Both the position numbers and the translations under genes were made by a program. A stretch of DNA of 7,567 bases, taken from assembly GCA_031282465.1 (NCBI GenBank), contig JAITDR010000021.1, forward strand, positions 1 through 7,567. The letters are read 5' to 3'. Below, one piece after another: positions 1 through 6,697 of this stretch (position 1 is its first letter; the number at the start of each line of letters is the position of its first letter). The notes under the pieces were generated by a model. It was given only the letters and a program-made list of their open reading frames with translations, was not told the origin of the DNA and did not search any database. The DNA comes from Desulfovibrio sp. Lineage in GTDB: Bacteria > Desulfobacterota > Desulfovibrionia > Desulfovibrionales > Desulfovibrionaceae.

Positions 1-525
1 GCCCGCCTGCGCGACATGGGCTTGTCCCTGATTTATTACGGCATAGAAAGCGGGCATCCGGACGTGCTCAAGGATATCCGCAAGGGGTCGACCCCGGAAA
101 AACTCATTGAACAGGCGCGGCGTCTGAAAAAGGCCGGTTTCGCGCTCTCCGTTACCGTGATTTTGGGGCTGGCGGGCAAGGATAGAAGCCGCGAGCATGC
201 CGTGGAAACCGGGCGCGTGCTCAGCGCCGTCGATCCCGAGTACGTCGGCGCCCTGTCGTTGATGGTGGCCGAAGACGCCCCGATTTATGAACGCTTGCGG
301 AGCGGCGACCTAGTGCTCCCTGAAGGTGTTGATTTCGTGCAGGAATTGGGCCTCATGTTTGCGAACACGCATCTGAGCAACGGCTGGTTCATGGCCAACC
401 ACGCAAGCAATTACCTGACGATCCGCGCGCATCTGCCGGAAGACCGGGAGCCGGCCATGCGCCGCATCGCGGCGGCTTTGGACGGAGCGATCCCTCTGCG
501 GGACGAGTGGATGCGGGCGCTGTAA
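1..525 (+). CDS. Radical SAM family protein, C-terminal part (start outside window)
   Basis: The reading frame is open from base 1 to a TAA stop at 523-525, giving 174 residues with no start codon, so the gene begins upstream of the window. The first residues include YYGIESG followed by a VLKDIRKG segment. This matches the strand-plus-helix typical of the later half of a radical SAM barrel in the Elp3/HemN-like superfamily, where a GxESG motif contacts S-adenosylmethionine. Next comes an amphipathic helix and a VTVILGLAGKD strand-loop, usual for these barrels. The C-terminal part has a THLSNGWFMANHASNYL stretch; an NHASNYL tail is, from memory, shared by a subset of uncharacterised radical SAM proteins. 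The CxxxCxxC iron-sulfur motif would lie upstream and cannot be checked. The substrate is unknown. It converges with livF. Confidence 0.8.
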   Translation, partial: ARLRDMGLSLIYYGIESGHPDVLKDIRKGSTPEKLIEQARRLKKAGFALSVTVILGLAGKDRSREHAVETGRVLSAVDPEYVGALSLMVAEDAPIYERLRSGDLVLPEGVDFVQELGLMFANTHLSNGWFMANHASNYLTIRAHLPEDREPAMRRIAAALDGAIPLRDEWMRAL

Positions 526-585
526 TGTTCGACCTTGCGCCTGCTCAAGCCGTCCCCACAAAGATACCTTGTCGAAGTCTCAATC

Positions 586-647
586 GGGGGTGCAGGGAAA
601 TCATTCCCCTGCCGGGTCCGGGGCGCAGAGCCCCGGCCGCCGGAGGC
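586..647. repeat. Two-hairpin palindromic intergenic element between convergent genes
   Basis: Two adjacent inverted repeats fill this stretch. The first pairs GCAGGG (592-597) with CCCTGC (607-612); it extends by two A-T pairs past one mismatch to a TCA loop. The second is a perfect 7-bp stem, CCGGGGC (618-624) and GCCCCGG (630-636), with a 5-nt loop. On the minus strand the order is GCCTCCGGCGGCC, hairpin, GGACCC, hairpin, ACCCC. This resembles a dispersed intergenic repeat I recall from Desulfovibrio-type genomes; that is recollection, not a search result. No T-tract follows on either strand, so it is not a textbook intrinsic terminator. Its place between two convergent stop codons (525 and 706) would still suit bidirectional termination or 3'-end protection. 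Confidence 0.6.
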
Positions 648-705
648 GTATACAATCAAACTTGCAAGCCTATGCGCAACCCACGAGTTGTACCCGCGTT
701 TGCCG

Positions 706-1413
706 TCAGCCGCCCAGGTAGGCCTGTTGCACGCCGGAGTCGGCGAGCAGGGATGACGCATCGCCTTCCATGACGATGCGACCCATTTCAAGAATGTAGC
801 CGCGCCGGGCCAGCTTGAGGGCGGCGCGGGCGTTCTGTTCCACGAGGAGTACGGTAACGCCGCTTTCGTTGATCGCGCGTACCGTCTCGAAAATGGCCCT
901 GACCAGCAGCGGGGCAAGGCCCAGAGACGGCTCGTCGAGCAGCAGCAGGCGCGGACGCGCCATAAGCGCGCGGGCGATGGCCAACATTTGCTGTTCGCCG
1001 CCGGAAAGCGTGCCGGCCGCTTGGGAACGGCGCTCGTTCAGGCGGGGGAAAAGGTCGAAAACCTGTTCCAGAGTGCGGGCGACGGCCTTACGGTCTTTTA
1101 CGGTAAAGGCTCCCAGGCGCAGATTTTCCATTACCGAGAGAGGGCCGAAAATGCGGCGTCCTTCCGGCGCCTGAGTCAGACCCAGAGCGACGATTTCGTT
1201 GGCGGGCAGGGTATGGATGTCTCTGCCGCGCAGCCGGACGGCCCCGCCCGTAATATCCGCCAGACCGCTGACGGACAGCAGCGTGGTGGTCTTGCCGGCC
1301 CCGTTCGCCCCCAGGATGGTGACGATTTCGCCTTCGTCCACATGCAGGCTGATTCCGTGCAGAACCTGCACAGGGCCGTAGCCGGCCCGCAGCTCGTCGA
1401 CTTCCAGAAACAT
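706..1413 (-). CDS. livF: Branched-chain amino acid ABC transporter, ATP-binding protein LivF
   Basis: This 235-residue protein is one of two cytoplasmic ATPases that power a LIV-type amino acid importer. Visible motifs in order are Walker A GANGAGKTT (35-43), Q-loop Q81 followed by the LivF-typical PEGRRIF, the ABC signature LSGGE (136-140), Walker B LLLLDE (156-161) and D-loop SLGL. The usual switch histidine is replaced by Gln in LLVEQN (Q193); this is normal for LivF and helps tell it from LivG. The frame stays open upstream to an ATG at 1464, but that start would overlap livG. The ATG at 1411-1413 gives MFLEVDELRAGYG, the usual family N-terminus, and has GGAGG four bases upstream. It is the last gene of the operon, 25 nt after livG. 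Confidence 0.96.
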   Translation of the reverse strand: MFLEVDELRAGYGPVQVLHGISLHVDEGEIVTILGANGAGKTTTLLSVSGLADITGGAVRLRGRDIHTLPANEIVALGLTQAPEGRRIFGPLSVMENLRLGAFTVKDRKAVARTLEQVFDLFPRLNERRSQAAGTLSGGEQQMLAIARALMARPRLLLLDEPSLGLAPLLVRAIFETVRAINESGVTVLLVEQNARAALKLARRGYILEMGRIVMEGDASSLLADSGVQQAYLGG

Positions 1414-1417
1414 GCAG

Positions 1418-1422
1418 CCTCC
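1418..1422 (-). promoter_or_regulatory. Ribosome binding site of livF
   Basis: On the minus strand GGAGG ends four bases before the ATG at 1411-1413. A second, stronger AGGAGG (1430-1435) lies 16 bases upstream, next to the livG stop. The close GGAGG supports this ATG over the upstream in-frame ATG at 1464, although the spacing is short. Confidence 0.55.
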
Positions 1423-1438
1423 GCGCCTCCCTCCTGAA

Positions 1439-2200
1439 TCAATCCTGTCCCAAATAGGCTTCAATCACGCGCGGATTGTCGCGGATCTCCGCCGGGGAAC
1501 CTTCGGCGATCTTGATGCCGTACTCGAGCACAATGAGTTTTTGGCACACCTGCATGACCAATCCCATGTCGTGTTCAATGAGCATAACGGTGATACCCCG
1601 GTCGCGGACGGCACGGATCAGGCGGACAAGCACCTCGGTTTCCGGCTGGTTCATGCTGCCTGCGGGTTCGTCCAGAGCGATGAGGATAGGGTCTGAGGCC
1701 AGGGCGCGGGCGATTTCCAGCAGTCGCCGGTTTCCGTAGGACAGGCTTCCGGCCGTGTCGTTCAGGAATCCGGCCAGACCTGTGAACTCCAACTCCCGCA
1801 CGGCGCGGTCCACGGCGGCTTGTTCCTCCCGGCGTTGGGCCGCGGTGCCGAACATGGAGGCGAGCAGACCTGCGCGCATGCGGCAGTGCCGTCCGGCCAG
1901 CGCGTTTTCCAACACAGACAGGGAAGTGAACAGGCGGATGGACTGAAAAGTGCGGGCAACGCCCAGGGCGACGATTTCATGCGGTTTGCGGCCTACCAGA
2001 GAAACGTCGCGGAACAGGATGTCCCCGCCGTCCGGCGCATAGTTGCCTGTAAGCAGGTTGAACAACGTGGTCTTGCCCGCGCCGTTGGGGCCGATAATCC
2101 CCGTGATGCTGCCCTCGTCCGCGCTGAAGGACACATCGTTGACGGCAATCAGGCCGCCGAAGCGCTTGGTGACGTTGGTCAGGCGCAGCAGGGGGTTCAT
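1439..2200 (-). CDS. livG: Branched-chain amino acid ABC transporter, ATP-binding protein LivG
   Basis: This 253-residue cytoplasmic ATPase partners LivF. It shows Walker [10 protein letters not shown] (37-45), the Q-loop in RTFQSIRLF (Q86), an ABC signature region [10 protein letters not shown] (153-162), Walker B LIALDE (173-178) and the switch histidine in LIEHDM (H210). The insert between the Q-loop and the signature is long, as expected for LivG. The frame is open far upstream through livM, but the ATG at 2198-2200 gives the canonical N-terminus [16 protein letters not shown]. Its first bases overlap the livM stop as ATGA, which suggests translational coupling; only a weak G-rich Shine-Dalgarno is visible. 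The signature lacks the usual GQQRRLE form, and the D-loop reads AGSMNQPET where AAGMNPxET is common. Both look like tolerated variation. Confidence 0.96.
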   Translation of the reverse strand: MNPLLRLTNVTKRFGGLIAVNDVSFSADEGSITGIIGPNGAGKTTLFNLLTGNYAPDGGDILFRDVSLVGRKPHEIVALGVARTFQSIRLFTSLSVLENALAGRHCRMRAGLLASMFGTAAQRREEQAAVDRAVRELEFTGLAGFLNDTAGSLSYGNRRLLEIARALASDPILIALDEPAGSMNQPETEVLVRLIRAVRDRGITVMLIEHDMGLVMQVCQKLIVLEYGIKIAEGSPAEIRDNPRVIEAYLGQD

Positions 2201-3177
2201 GCCCCGTCCCCGGCGGCCCGTTCCCCGCGCGCGCGAAAGCGCGTGTCGTAACGGCGCGGGGCCGGCGGCAGAAGCCCTTGGGGTCGGACAACCATCATGG
2301 CCATGAGGGCCAGACCGAACACCAGCATGCGCGCGCTCGCGAAATCGCGGAAGATTTCCGGCAGGCCGAAGACCAGAAAGGCACCTAAAACAGCCCCCGC
2401 CTGACTGCCGCCCCCCAGGGTTACGGCGGCGAAGAGCAGGACGGAATCCCAAAACGTAAACGATCCCGGCGAAATAATGGTCATTTTGGCCGCGAACAGG
2501 GCACCGGCCATGCCCGCCCAGAACGCGCCCAGCCCGAAGGCCAGCAGTTTGTACCGGGCGACGGCGATGCCGCAACCCTCGGCGGCCGTGTCGTCTTCCT
2601 TGATGCAGGACAGGGCGCGACCCACGCGCGAACGGTCCAGACGGGAAAAGAGCGCGACGGTCAGACCCACGGCTCCCCATACCAGATAATAAAACTGGAT
2701 GTCGCGGCGGATGCGGATACCGAAAATTTCCGGCCGGGCAATGCCGAAAATGCCGTTGGCCCCGCCGGTCAGTCCGCCCACATCGTTGACCAGGGCAATG
2801 CGTACGATTTCCACAATGCCCACGGTGACGATGAGCAGATAGTCGCCGCGCAGGTGGATGATGGGCCGGGCCGCAAGCAGGGCGCACAACCCGGAGGCCG
2901 CCCCCGCGACGGGCAGAAGCCAGAGGACGGGAATCTGGTAACGGGTGTTGAGTACGGCCGTGACATAGGCGCCCACGGCGTAAAACGCGGCGTGTCCCAT
3001 GTTGAAGATACCCGCCCGGCCGAGAATGACGTTGAGCGACAGGGAAAGCAGGGCGCCCAGTCCTATGCTGACGAACACTGCGGTCCAGTACGGGTTCAGC
3101 GCCAGGGGCAACACGGCCGCGAGCGCCGTCAGGGCGATGAGAGCGGGGATTTTTGCGCGGCGAAACGTGCTTGTCAT
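2197..3177 (-). CDS. livM: Branched-chain amino acid ABC transporter permease LivM
   Basis: This 326-residue inner-membrane permease forms the translocation channel with LivH. It is highly hydrophobic, with roughly eight to ten predicted membrane segments starting near residue 9. LivM hallmarks are visible: [19 protein letters not shown] (53-71), [18 protein letters not shown] (110-127), LTGGANGI (136-143) and [13 protein letters not shown] (254-266). The cytoplasmic EAA-like coupling loop, which contacts the ATPases, is [19 protein letters not shown] (183-201). The C-terminal tail after RPQGLLPP is basic and probably cytoplasmic. The ATG at 3175-3177 overlaps the livH TGA as ATGA, and the TGA at 2197-2199 overlaps the livG ATG the same way. 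The length is normal for a single-domain LivM, without the extra N-terminal part of the E. coli protein. Confidence 0.95.
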   Translation of the reverse strand: MTSTFRRAKIPALIALTALAAVLPLALNPYWTAVFVSIGLGALLSLSLNVILGRAGIFNMGHAAFYAVGAYVTAVLNTRYQIPVLWLLPVAGAASGLCALLAARPIIHLRGDYLLIVTVGIVEIVRIALVNDVGGLTGGANGIFGIARPEIFGIRIRRDIQFYYLVWGAVGLTVALFSRLDRSRVGRALSCIKEDDTAAEGCGIAVARYKLLAFGLGAFWAGMAGALFAAKMTIISPGSFTFWDSVLLFAAVTLGGGSQAGAVLGAFLVFGLPEIFRDFASARMLVFGLALMAMMVVRPQGLLPPAPRRYDTRFRARGERAAGDGA

Positions 3178-4079
3178 AGTTTTTCCGCCGTTCGTTCCCC
3201 GAGAATGCCCGTTGGACGGATGACCAGAATGAGAATGAGTACAAAGAAGGAAATGGCGTCCTTCCAGGCGATGGTCAGGTAGGCCGAGCCCAGCGTCTCA
3301 ATCAGCCCCAGCAGCATTCCGCCGAGCATGGCGCCGGGGATATTGCCGATGCCGCCCAGCACGGCGGCGGTGAACGCCTTGAGTCCGTAGGAAAACCCCA
3401 TGCTGAAATCAATCTGGCCGTACGACATCCCCACCATGATCCCGGCAGCGCCGCCGAGACCCGCCCCGATGAGAAAAACCAGAGTGATGATGCGGTTCAC
3501 GTTGATGCCCATCAGCGCAGCCGCGCCCTGGTCGATGGCGGCCGCGCGGACGGCCGTTCCCGTGCGGGTGTGATGGATGAAGCCGTATAGGGTCAGCATG
3601 AGCAGGAGGGAAACGCCGATGATGATCAGGCGGATGAGTGGAACGCCCGTGTCGAACAGGAAAACGACGGTCGAGGGGCGCATGACCTCCGGATACACTT
3701 CGTAATTGGCCCCCCAGACGAGCATGACCGCGTTCTGGAAAAAAATGGAGGCCCCCAGAGCGGACACCACGGCGGAGAGCCGCCCGGCCTTGCGCAGGGG
3801 GCGGTAGGCGACCCGTTCCAGCGCGCCGCCCAGCAGGGCCGTCAGCCCCATGACCATGACCGCGACCGGCAGAACGGCGGCAAATCCGGGCAGCGTGCCT
3901 GCCGACCCCATAGCGACGAACAGGGTCAACCCCAAATAGGCCCCGATGGTAAACAGGTCGCCGTGCGCGAAGTTGATGAGCTTGAGCACGCCGTAAACCA
4001 TGGTATAGCCGAGGGCCACCAGGGAGTAAATGCCGCCGACGGCCAGTCCGTTGACGAGTTGCTGGAAAAGCAGATCCAT
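3174..4079 (-). CDS. livH: Branched-chain amino acid ABC transporter permease LivH
   Basis: This 301-residue inner-membrane permease pairs with LivM. The N-terminus MDLLFQQLVNGLAVGGIYSLVALGYTMVYG, then VLKLINFAHGD, is the classic LivH opening. The EAA-like cytoplasmic loop is GTAVRAAAIDQGAAALMGIN (174-193), and a conserved late segment reads KAFTAAVLGGIGNIPGAMLGG (234-254). The protein ends with [17 protein letters not shown], a usual family tail. The frame can be extended upstream to an ATG at 4169, giving 331 residues, but that would overlap the end of livK and add a charged stretch not found in LivH. The ATG at 4077-4079 is preferred. It lies 10 nt after the livK stop. I see no strong Shine-Dalgarno, so translation may depend on coupling with livK. 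Confidence 0.95.
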   Translation of the reverse strand: MDLLFQQLVNGLAVGGIYSLVALGYTMVYGVLKLINFAHGDLFTIGAYLGLTLFVAMGSAGTLPGFAAVLPVAVMVMGLTALLGGALERVAYRPLRKAGRLSAVVSALGASIFFQNAVMLVWGANYEVYPEVMRPSTVVFLFDTGVPLIRLIIIGVSLLLMLTLYGFIHHTRTGTAVRAAAIDQGAAALMGINVNRIITLVFLIGAGLGGAAGIMVGMSYGQIDFSMGFSYGLKAFTAAVLGGIGNIPGAMLGGMLLGLIETLGSAYLTIAWKDAISFFVLILILVIRPTGILGERTAEKL

Positions 4080-4089
4080 ACGGGTCCGT

Positions 4090-5208
4090 TTACGGCCCGG
4101 CTTTGAAAGCGCCTTCCGCGTTGACTTCGTAAAGCAGGTACAGATCACCCGCGCGGTCGCCTTTGGCATCGAAAGAGAAAACGCCGGTGACGCCGGGGAA
4201 GCCCCCGAGTTCGTTTTTCAGGTAAGCGGCTGCCGGCGCTGCGGCGGGGGAGGTATGGCGCAGGGCTTCGACAAGGACGTTGAAAGCGTCCCCTGCGAGA
4301 ACCGCCCACACGGATTGCGGCTCCGCCTTGTACTCGGCCCGGTAGGCGGACAGAAAAGCCTTGCCCCGTTCACCGGCAAGATCGGCGGGCACAGGAGGAC
4401 TGATGAAGCGGAAACCTGCAGCAGCGGCTGTTCCCGCGATTTTCACCAAATCGGGATTGTTGACGGCGTCGCCGCCCATCATGGGCACGTTCCAGCCCAT
4501 TTCCCGTTTCTGGCGGAGCAGCAGAGCCGCTTCCGGGTAATAGCCCGTGAAAAAGACAAGGTCCGGCGAGCTTGCGCGCAGCCTGGTCAGGATGGCGGAA
4601 TAGTCGCGTTCTTTGGGAGTCAGGGCGTCGAAGAAAACGATTTTGCGTCCGGCCTTGTCCAGCAGCGCCCTGGTTTCTTCTGCCAGACCGCGCGCGTAGG
4701 AGGAATTGTCGTGCAACACGGCGATATTCCGATAGCCCGCTTCCGTGATATGGCGTGCCGCCACCCTGCCTTGCTCGTCGTCGCGCGGGCAGGTGCGGAA
4801 GAAATACGGGAGATTTTTTTCCGTAAGACGCACGCTTGTGGAGCCTGTGGCAATCTGGAGAATTTCGGCTTCGTTCAGGATATCCTGTGACGCCTCGGTC
4901 ACAGCGGAACCGTAGGTGCCGATGACGGCGACCGCGCCGGCTGCGGCCAGTTTCTGCGCGGCCAGGGCGGCTGTGCGGGGATCTCCGCCGTCGTCTTCCA
5001 CCACCAGTTCGACGGCGGACCCGTTGATTCCGCCGGACTTGTTCACTTCGGCTGCCAGAAGGGAAACAATGCGCCGCATGTCCTGCCCTTCGCTCGCCCA
5101 ACTTCCGGTCAAGGGACACATCAGGCCGATGCGCACGGCCCCGGCCTCGGCAAGGCCCGGCATCATGCACAGCGCGACGATGCACAGCAACATCCTGAGA
5201 TTTTTCAT
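4090..5208 (-). CDS. livK: Periplasmic branched-chain amino acid-binding protein LivK-like
   Basis: This 372-residue solute-binding protein (type I periplasmic fold) delivers ligand to LivHMGF. Residues 1-22 form a Sec signal peptide: MKNLR, a hydrophobic core, then AEA with likely cleavage before G23. No proper lipobox is present, so a soluble periplasmic protein is expected. The mature part starts with VRIGLMCPLTGSWASEGQDM, typical of the family. Aligned from memory with E. coli LivJ/LivK, the ligand-site regions are GTYGSAVTEAS, ATGSTS (121-125), SSYARGL (Y171), FFTGYYPEAALLLRQ (Y223/Y224) and MMGGDAVNNP (D247). This strong match favours a true Leu/Ile/Val-type ligand, but paralogues bind other amino acids or amides. 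AAAGGA lies seven bases upstream of the ATG. It is the first gene of the operon. Confidence 0.92.
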   Translation of the reverse strand: MKNLRMLLCIVALCMMPGLAEAGAVRIGLMCPLTGSWASEGQDMRRIVSLLAAEVNKSGGINGSAVELVVEDDGGDPRTAALAAQKLAAAGAVAVIGTYGSAVTEASQDILNEAEILQIATGSTSVRLTEKNLPYFFRTCPRDDEQGRVAARHITEAGYRNIAVLHDNSSYARGLAEETRALLDKAGRKIVFFDALTPKERDYSAILTRLRASSPDLVFFTGYYPEAALLLRQKREMGWNVPMMGGDAVNNPDLVKIAGTAAAAGFRFISPPVPADLAGERGKAFLSAYRAEYKAEPQSVWAVLAGDAFNVLVEALRHTSPAAAPAAAYLKNELGGFPGVTGVFSFDAKGDRAGDLYLLYEVNAEGAFKAGP

Positions 5209-5242
5209 CAGAAAGTCCTTTATGGTACAAATAGTTTCTTAT

Positions 5243-5293
5243 CCGGGAGATTCGCGCTTGAAGCCCGGCACAGCCGGGCATACCGTGCCGGCA
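5243..5293 (+). repeat. ~51-bp dispersed repeat, copy A, with hairpin core
   Basis: About 43 of 51 bases match copy B at 6698-6748 in the same orientation. The core from 5247 to 5284 matches at 34 of 38 positions. The core contains a perfect 7-bp stem, GCCCGGC (5263-5269) and GCCGGGC (5273-5279), with an ACA loop, and is followed by CATACC. The stem is conserved in copy B apart from one position. The copy sits just upstream of livK, probably within its promoter or leader region, and shows no coding potential. Confidence 0.7.
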
Positions 5294-5337
5294 TCCGGAG
5301 ACTGCAACACCGTCACCAATACCCCGTTTCTTCATTG

Positions 5338-5383
5338 AAAGCAAAAGCAAATCACGGCGTCTCCGATGCCTGCCGAGCGCCGT
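5338..5383 (-). terminator. Possible intrinsic terminator or leader hairpin (minus strand)
   Basis: On the minus strand ACGGCG (5383-5378) pairs with CGCCGT (5359-5354). Three further pairs, CTC with GAG, sit inside after a single bulged base at 5360, giving a nine-pair stem and an 11-nt loop. The bases that follow on the minus strand are T-rich but interrupted, GATTTGCTTTTGCTTT (5353-5338). It could end transcription of the DRTGG-protein gene, whose stop is about 175 nt upstream, or act in the liv leader. The broken T-tract and the distance keep confidence low. Confidence 0.35.
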
Positions 5384-5557
5384 CGGAAAGCCGAGGAGAG
5401 CGCATCCGGGGCAGGCGGATGTAACAAACGTATTGTGCGGCCGCGGCTGAAGCCGAAAATTCGGCATCCTCTCCATCGCGTCCGCGTCCGGCATGCATGC
5501 TCTTTTTTCCCGGCTTACGACTTCAGCATGCGCTCAGAGGCTGCGAAATCCGGCATA

Positions 5558-6622
5558 TTACAACTTCAGGCCTGCGCGCAGGGCCTCAAAATCCAGTTCA
5601 GAGGCAACTATTTTGGCCCCTTGGCGTATTTTGCCGATGTCGCGCAATTTGTGCCGAGTCAGCAGTTTTTCTATTTTCTGTACAGTCGTGTAGGTGTCTT
5701 GCCTGACCAGCACGACGGGCACATTCATGGCATCCGCTCTGGACAAGATGAGATCGCTCGGGAAGAGATTGCCCGTGAGCACAAGACAGGGGCATCCCCC
5801 TTCAACGGCAACCAGTTGCACATCGGCCCTGTCGCCGCCTACAATGACGGCCGAGTTGGGGTTGCGGAGAAAATGGGCCATAAAATTTTCCACCTGCATG
5901 GTGCCGATGAGGAAATTCTCCACCATGCGCCCGGCCCGGTGCTGCGCAGCCGCAAGACGACCGCCCAAGCCTTCGGCCAGTTCGTACGCACGGATGGAGG
6001 ACATGAGGGAGTCGTGCGGCAGCACGCCCAACACCTGTACCCCGAAGCGCTCCAGACAGGGGCGCACGATGTTGTCGATCTCGTTCATAAAGGTCGCCGG
6101 CACATCGTTGAGCACCGCGCCGATCATGCGCTCTCCGAGCAGTTCCTTGACGTGCAGCAGTTCGTCGTAATTGATTTCGTGTTGCAGGCGATCGATGATG
6201 ACGGCCTTGAGGTCCATCTCCCGCACCAGACGTATGCCGTCCAGATCGCAGTATTTGCCGGAAAGGGCGTGCCCCGACCCGCAGACCAGCATCAGGTCGC
6301 GCCCCCGGGCAAGGCTGCGGTAGGCTTCAATTATCTGCGGCAGACAATCCGGCGCCGGCCCGGCAAAAGCGCTCATTTTGAAATCTTGGGTGAGCAGAAC
6401 CGGCGTGACCAAATGCGCCGGCTGTTCCAGGCCGAGCACATCCCGGACAAAGGAGGCGTCTTCATCCGCAGTGCGCCCGTCTTTTTCAACGGGCATCACG
6501 CCCAGCGGCTTCATGTAGCCTATATTCAGCCCTTCTTTCTGAAACTGCAGCCCGATGCCTGCCGTAAGCGTATTCTTACCCGCATAGGCGCGGGTTCCCC
6601 CGATGTACAGCCCTGCCGACAT
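5558..6622 (-). CDS. BioD-like P-loop / DRTGG domain protein (standalone Pta N-terminal-like)
   Basis: This 354-residue cytoplasmic protein resembles the N-terminal regulatory half of long phosphate acetyltransferases, without the catalytic acetyltransferase domain. Residues 1-205 look like a dethiobiotin-synthetase-type P-loop domain: GGTRAYAGKNT (8-18), GLNIGYMKPLG (31-41), then strands such as DLMLVCGSG (109-117) and IGAVLNDVP (167-175). Residues about 215-325 form a DRTGG domain, with VIVGGDRADVQ (259-269) at the eponymous motif and CLVLTGNLFPSD after it. The Walker A has Asn where Thr/Ser normally follows Lys. The start ATG at 6620-6622 has AGGAG five bases upstream. Similar standalone proteins occur in sulfate reducers, in some cases near acetate-pathway genes as I recall; none of those genes is here. 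The function is unknown; nucleotide binding with a sensing role is an inference. Confidence 0.82.
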   Translation of the reverse strand: MSAGLYIGGTRAYAGKNTLTAGIGLQFQKEGLNIGYMKPLGVMPVEKDGRTADEDASFVRDVLGLEQPAHLVTPVLLTQDFKMSAFAGPAPDCLPQIIEAYRSLARGRDLMLVCGSGHALSGKYCDLDGIRLVREMDLKAVIIDRLQHEINYDELLHVKELLGERMIGAVLNDVPATFMNEIDNIVRPCLERFGVQVLGVLPHDSLMSSIRAYELAEGLGGRLAAAQHRAGRMVENFLIGTMQVENFMAHFLRNPNSAVIVGGDRADVQLVAVEGGCPCLVLTGNLFPSDLILSRADAMNVPVVLVRQDTYTTVQKIEKLLTRHKLRDIGKIRQGAKIVASELDFEALRAGLKL

Positions 6623-6653
6623 ATCTGCTCCTGCGCGTGTTTTCGGTCGCGAC

Positions 6654-6668
6654 GGGAAATATTTTCCC
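6654..6668. promoter_or_regulatory. AT-rich perfect palindrome, possible operator
   Basis: GGGAAATATTTTCCC is a perfect inverted repeat of 6 bp with a 3-nt centre, standing out as AT-rich in GC-rich surroundings. It lies 32 bases upstream of the DRTGG-protein start, where the -10 region or a repressor site would fall. A weak minus-strand promoter can be drawn over it (CTGAAC, 17-bp spacer, GAAAAT). No T-tract follows on either side, which argues against a terminator. Confidence 0.35.
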
Positions 6669-6697
6669 TGTGCAGCCCGCGCGGTTCAGGTTTCAGA

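Larger units (their letters stand above)
5209..5557. other. 349-nt gene-free region upstream of livK
   Basis: This stretch lies between the livK start and the end of the DRTGG-protein gene, both on the minus strand. No credible small gene is visible. It must carry the liv operon promoter unless transcription reads through from the upstream gene. The best minus-strand match, TTTGCT near 5340-5345 with TATTGG at 5316-5321 (18-bp spacer), is too weak to call. The livK Shine-Dalgarno AAAGGA is at 5216-5221. Inverted repeats include GCCCGGC/GCCGGGC (5263-5279), ACGGCG/CGCCGT (5354-5383), CATCCG/CGGATG (5403-5421), CGGCT/AGCCG (5444-5455), GCCGAA/TTCGGC (5452-5465) and the palindrome GCATGCATGC (5491-5500). 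Confidence 0.6.

Noticed and set aside
1414..1464. Upstream start for livF giving 252 residues
   Set aside because: It would overlap the livG end, and the added residues do not match the LivF family. The ATG at 1413 has a nearby GGAGG.
2201..3244. Extension of livG to a 601-residue protein
   Set aside because: The livG frame stays open through livM, but the upstream translation is Arg/Gly/Pro-rich low-complexity sequence, while livM in the other frame is a clear permease. The LivG N-terminus begins exactly at 2200.
4080..4169. Upstream start for livH giving 331 residues
   Set aside because: It would overlap the livK end by about 80 bases and add a charged stretch before the canonical MDLLFQQLVNGL start.
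5263..5293. Sigma-54-type promoter upstream of livK (CGGCAC...TGC on the minus strand)
   Set aside because: The spacing between the GG and GC elements is two bases too short for a -24/-12 promoter.
4370..5494. A 374-codon minus-strand frame across livK and its upstream region
   Set aside because: It is out of frame with the clear LivK protein and its translation is Arg-rich without any domain.
5491..5508. Palindrome GCATGCATGC followed by TCTTTTTT, resembling a plus-strand terminator
   Set aside because: No plus-strand gene lies upstream that would need it, and the palindrome has no proper loop.
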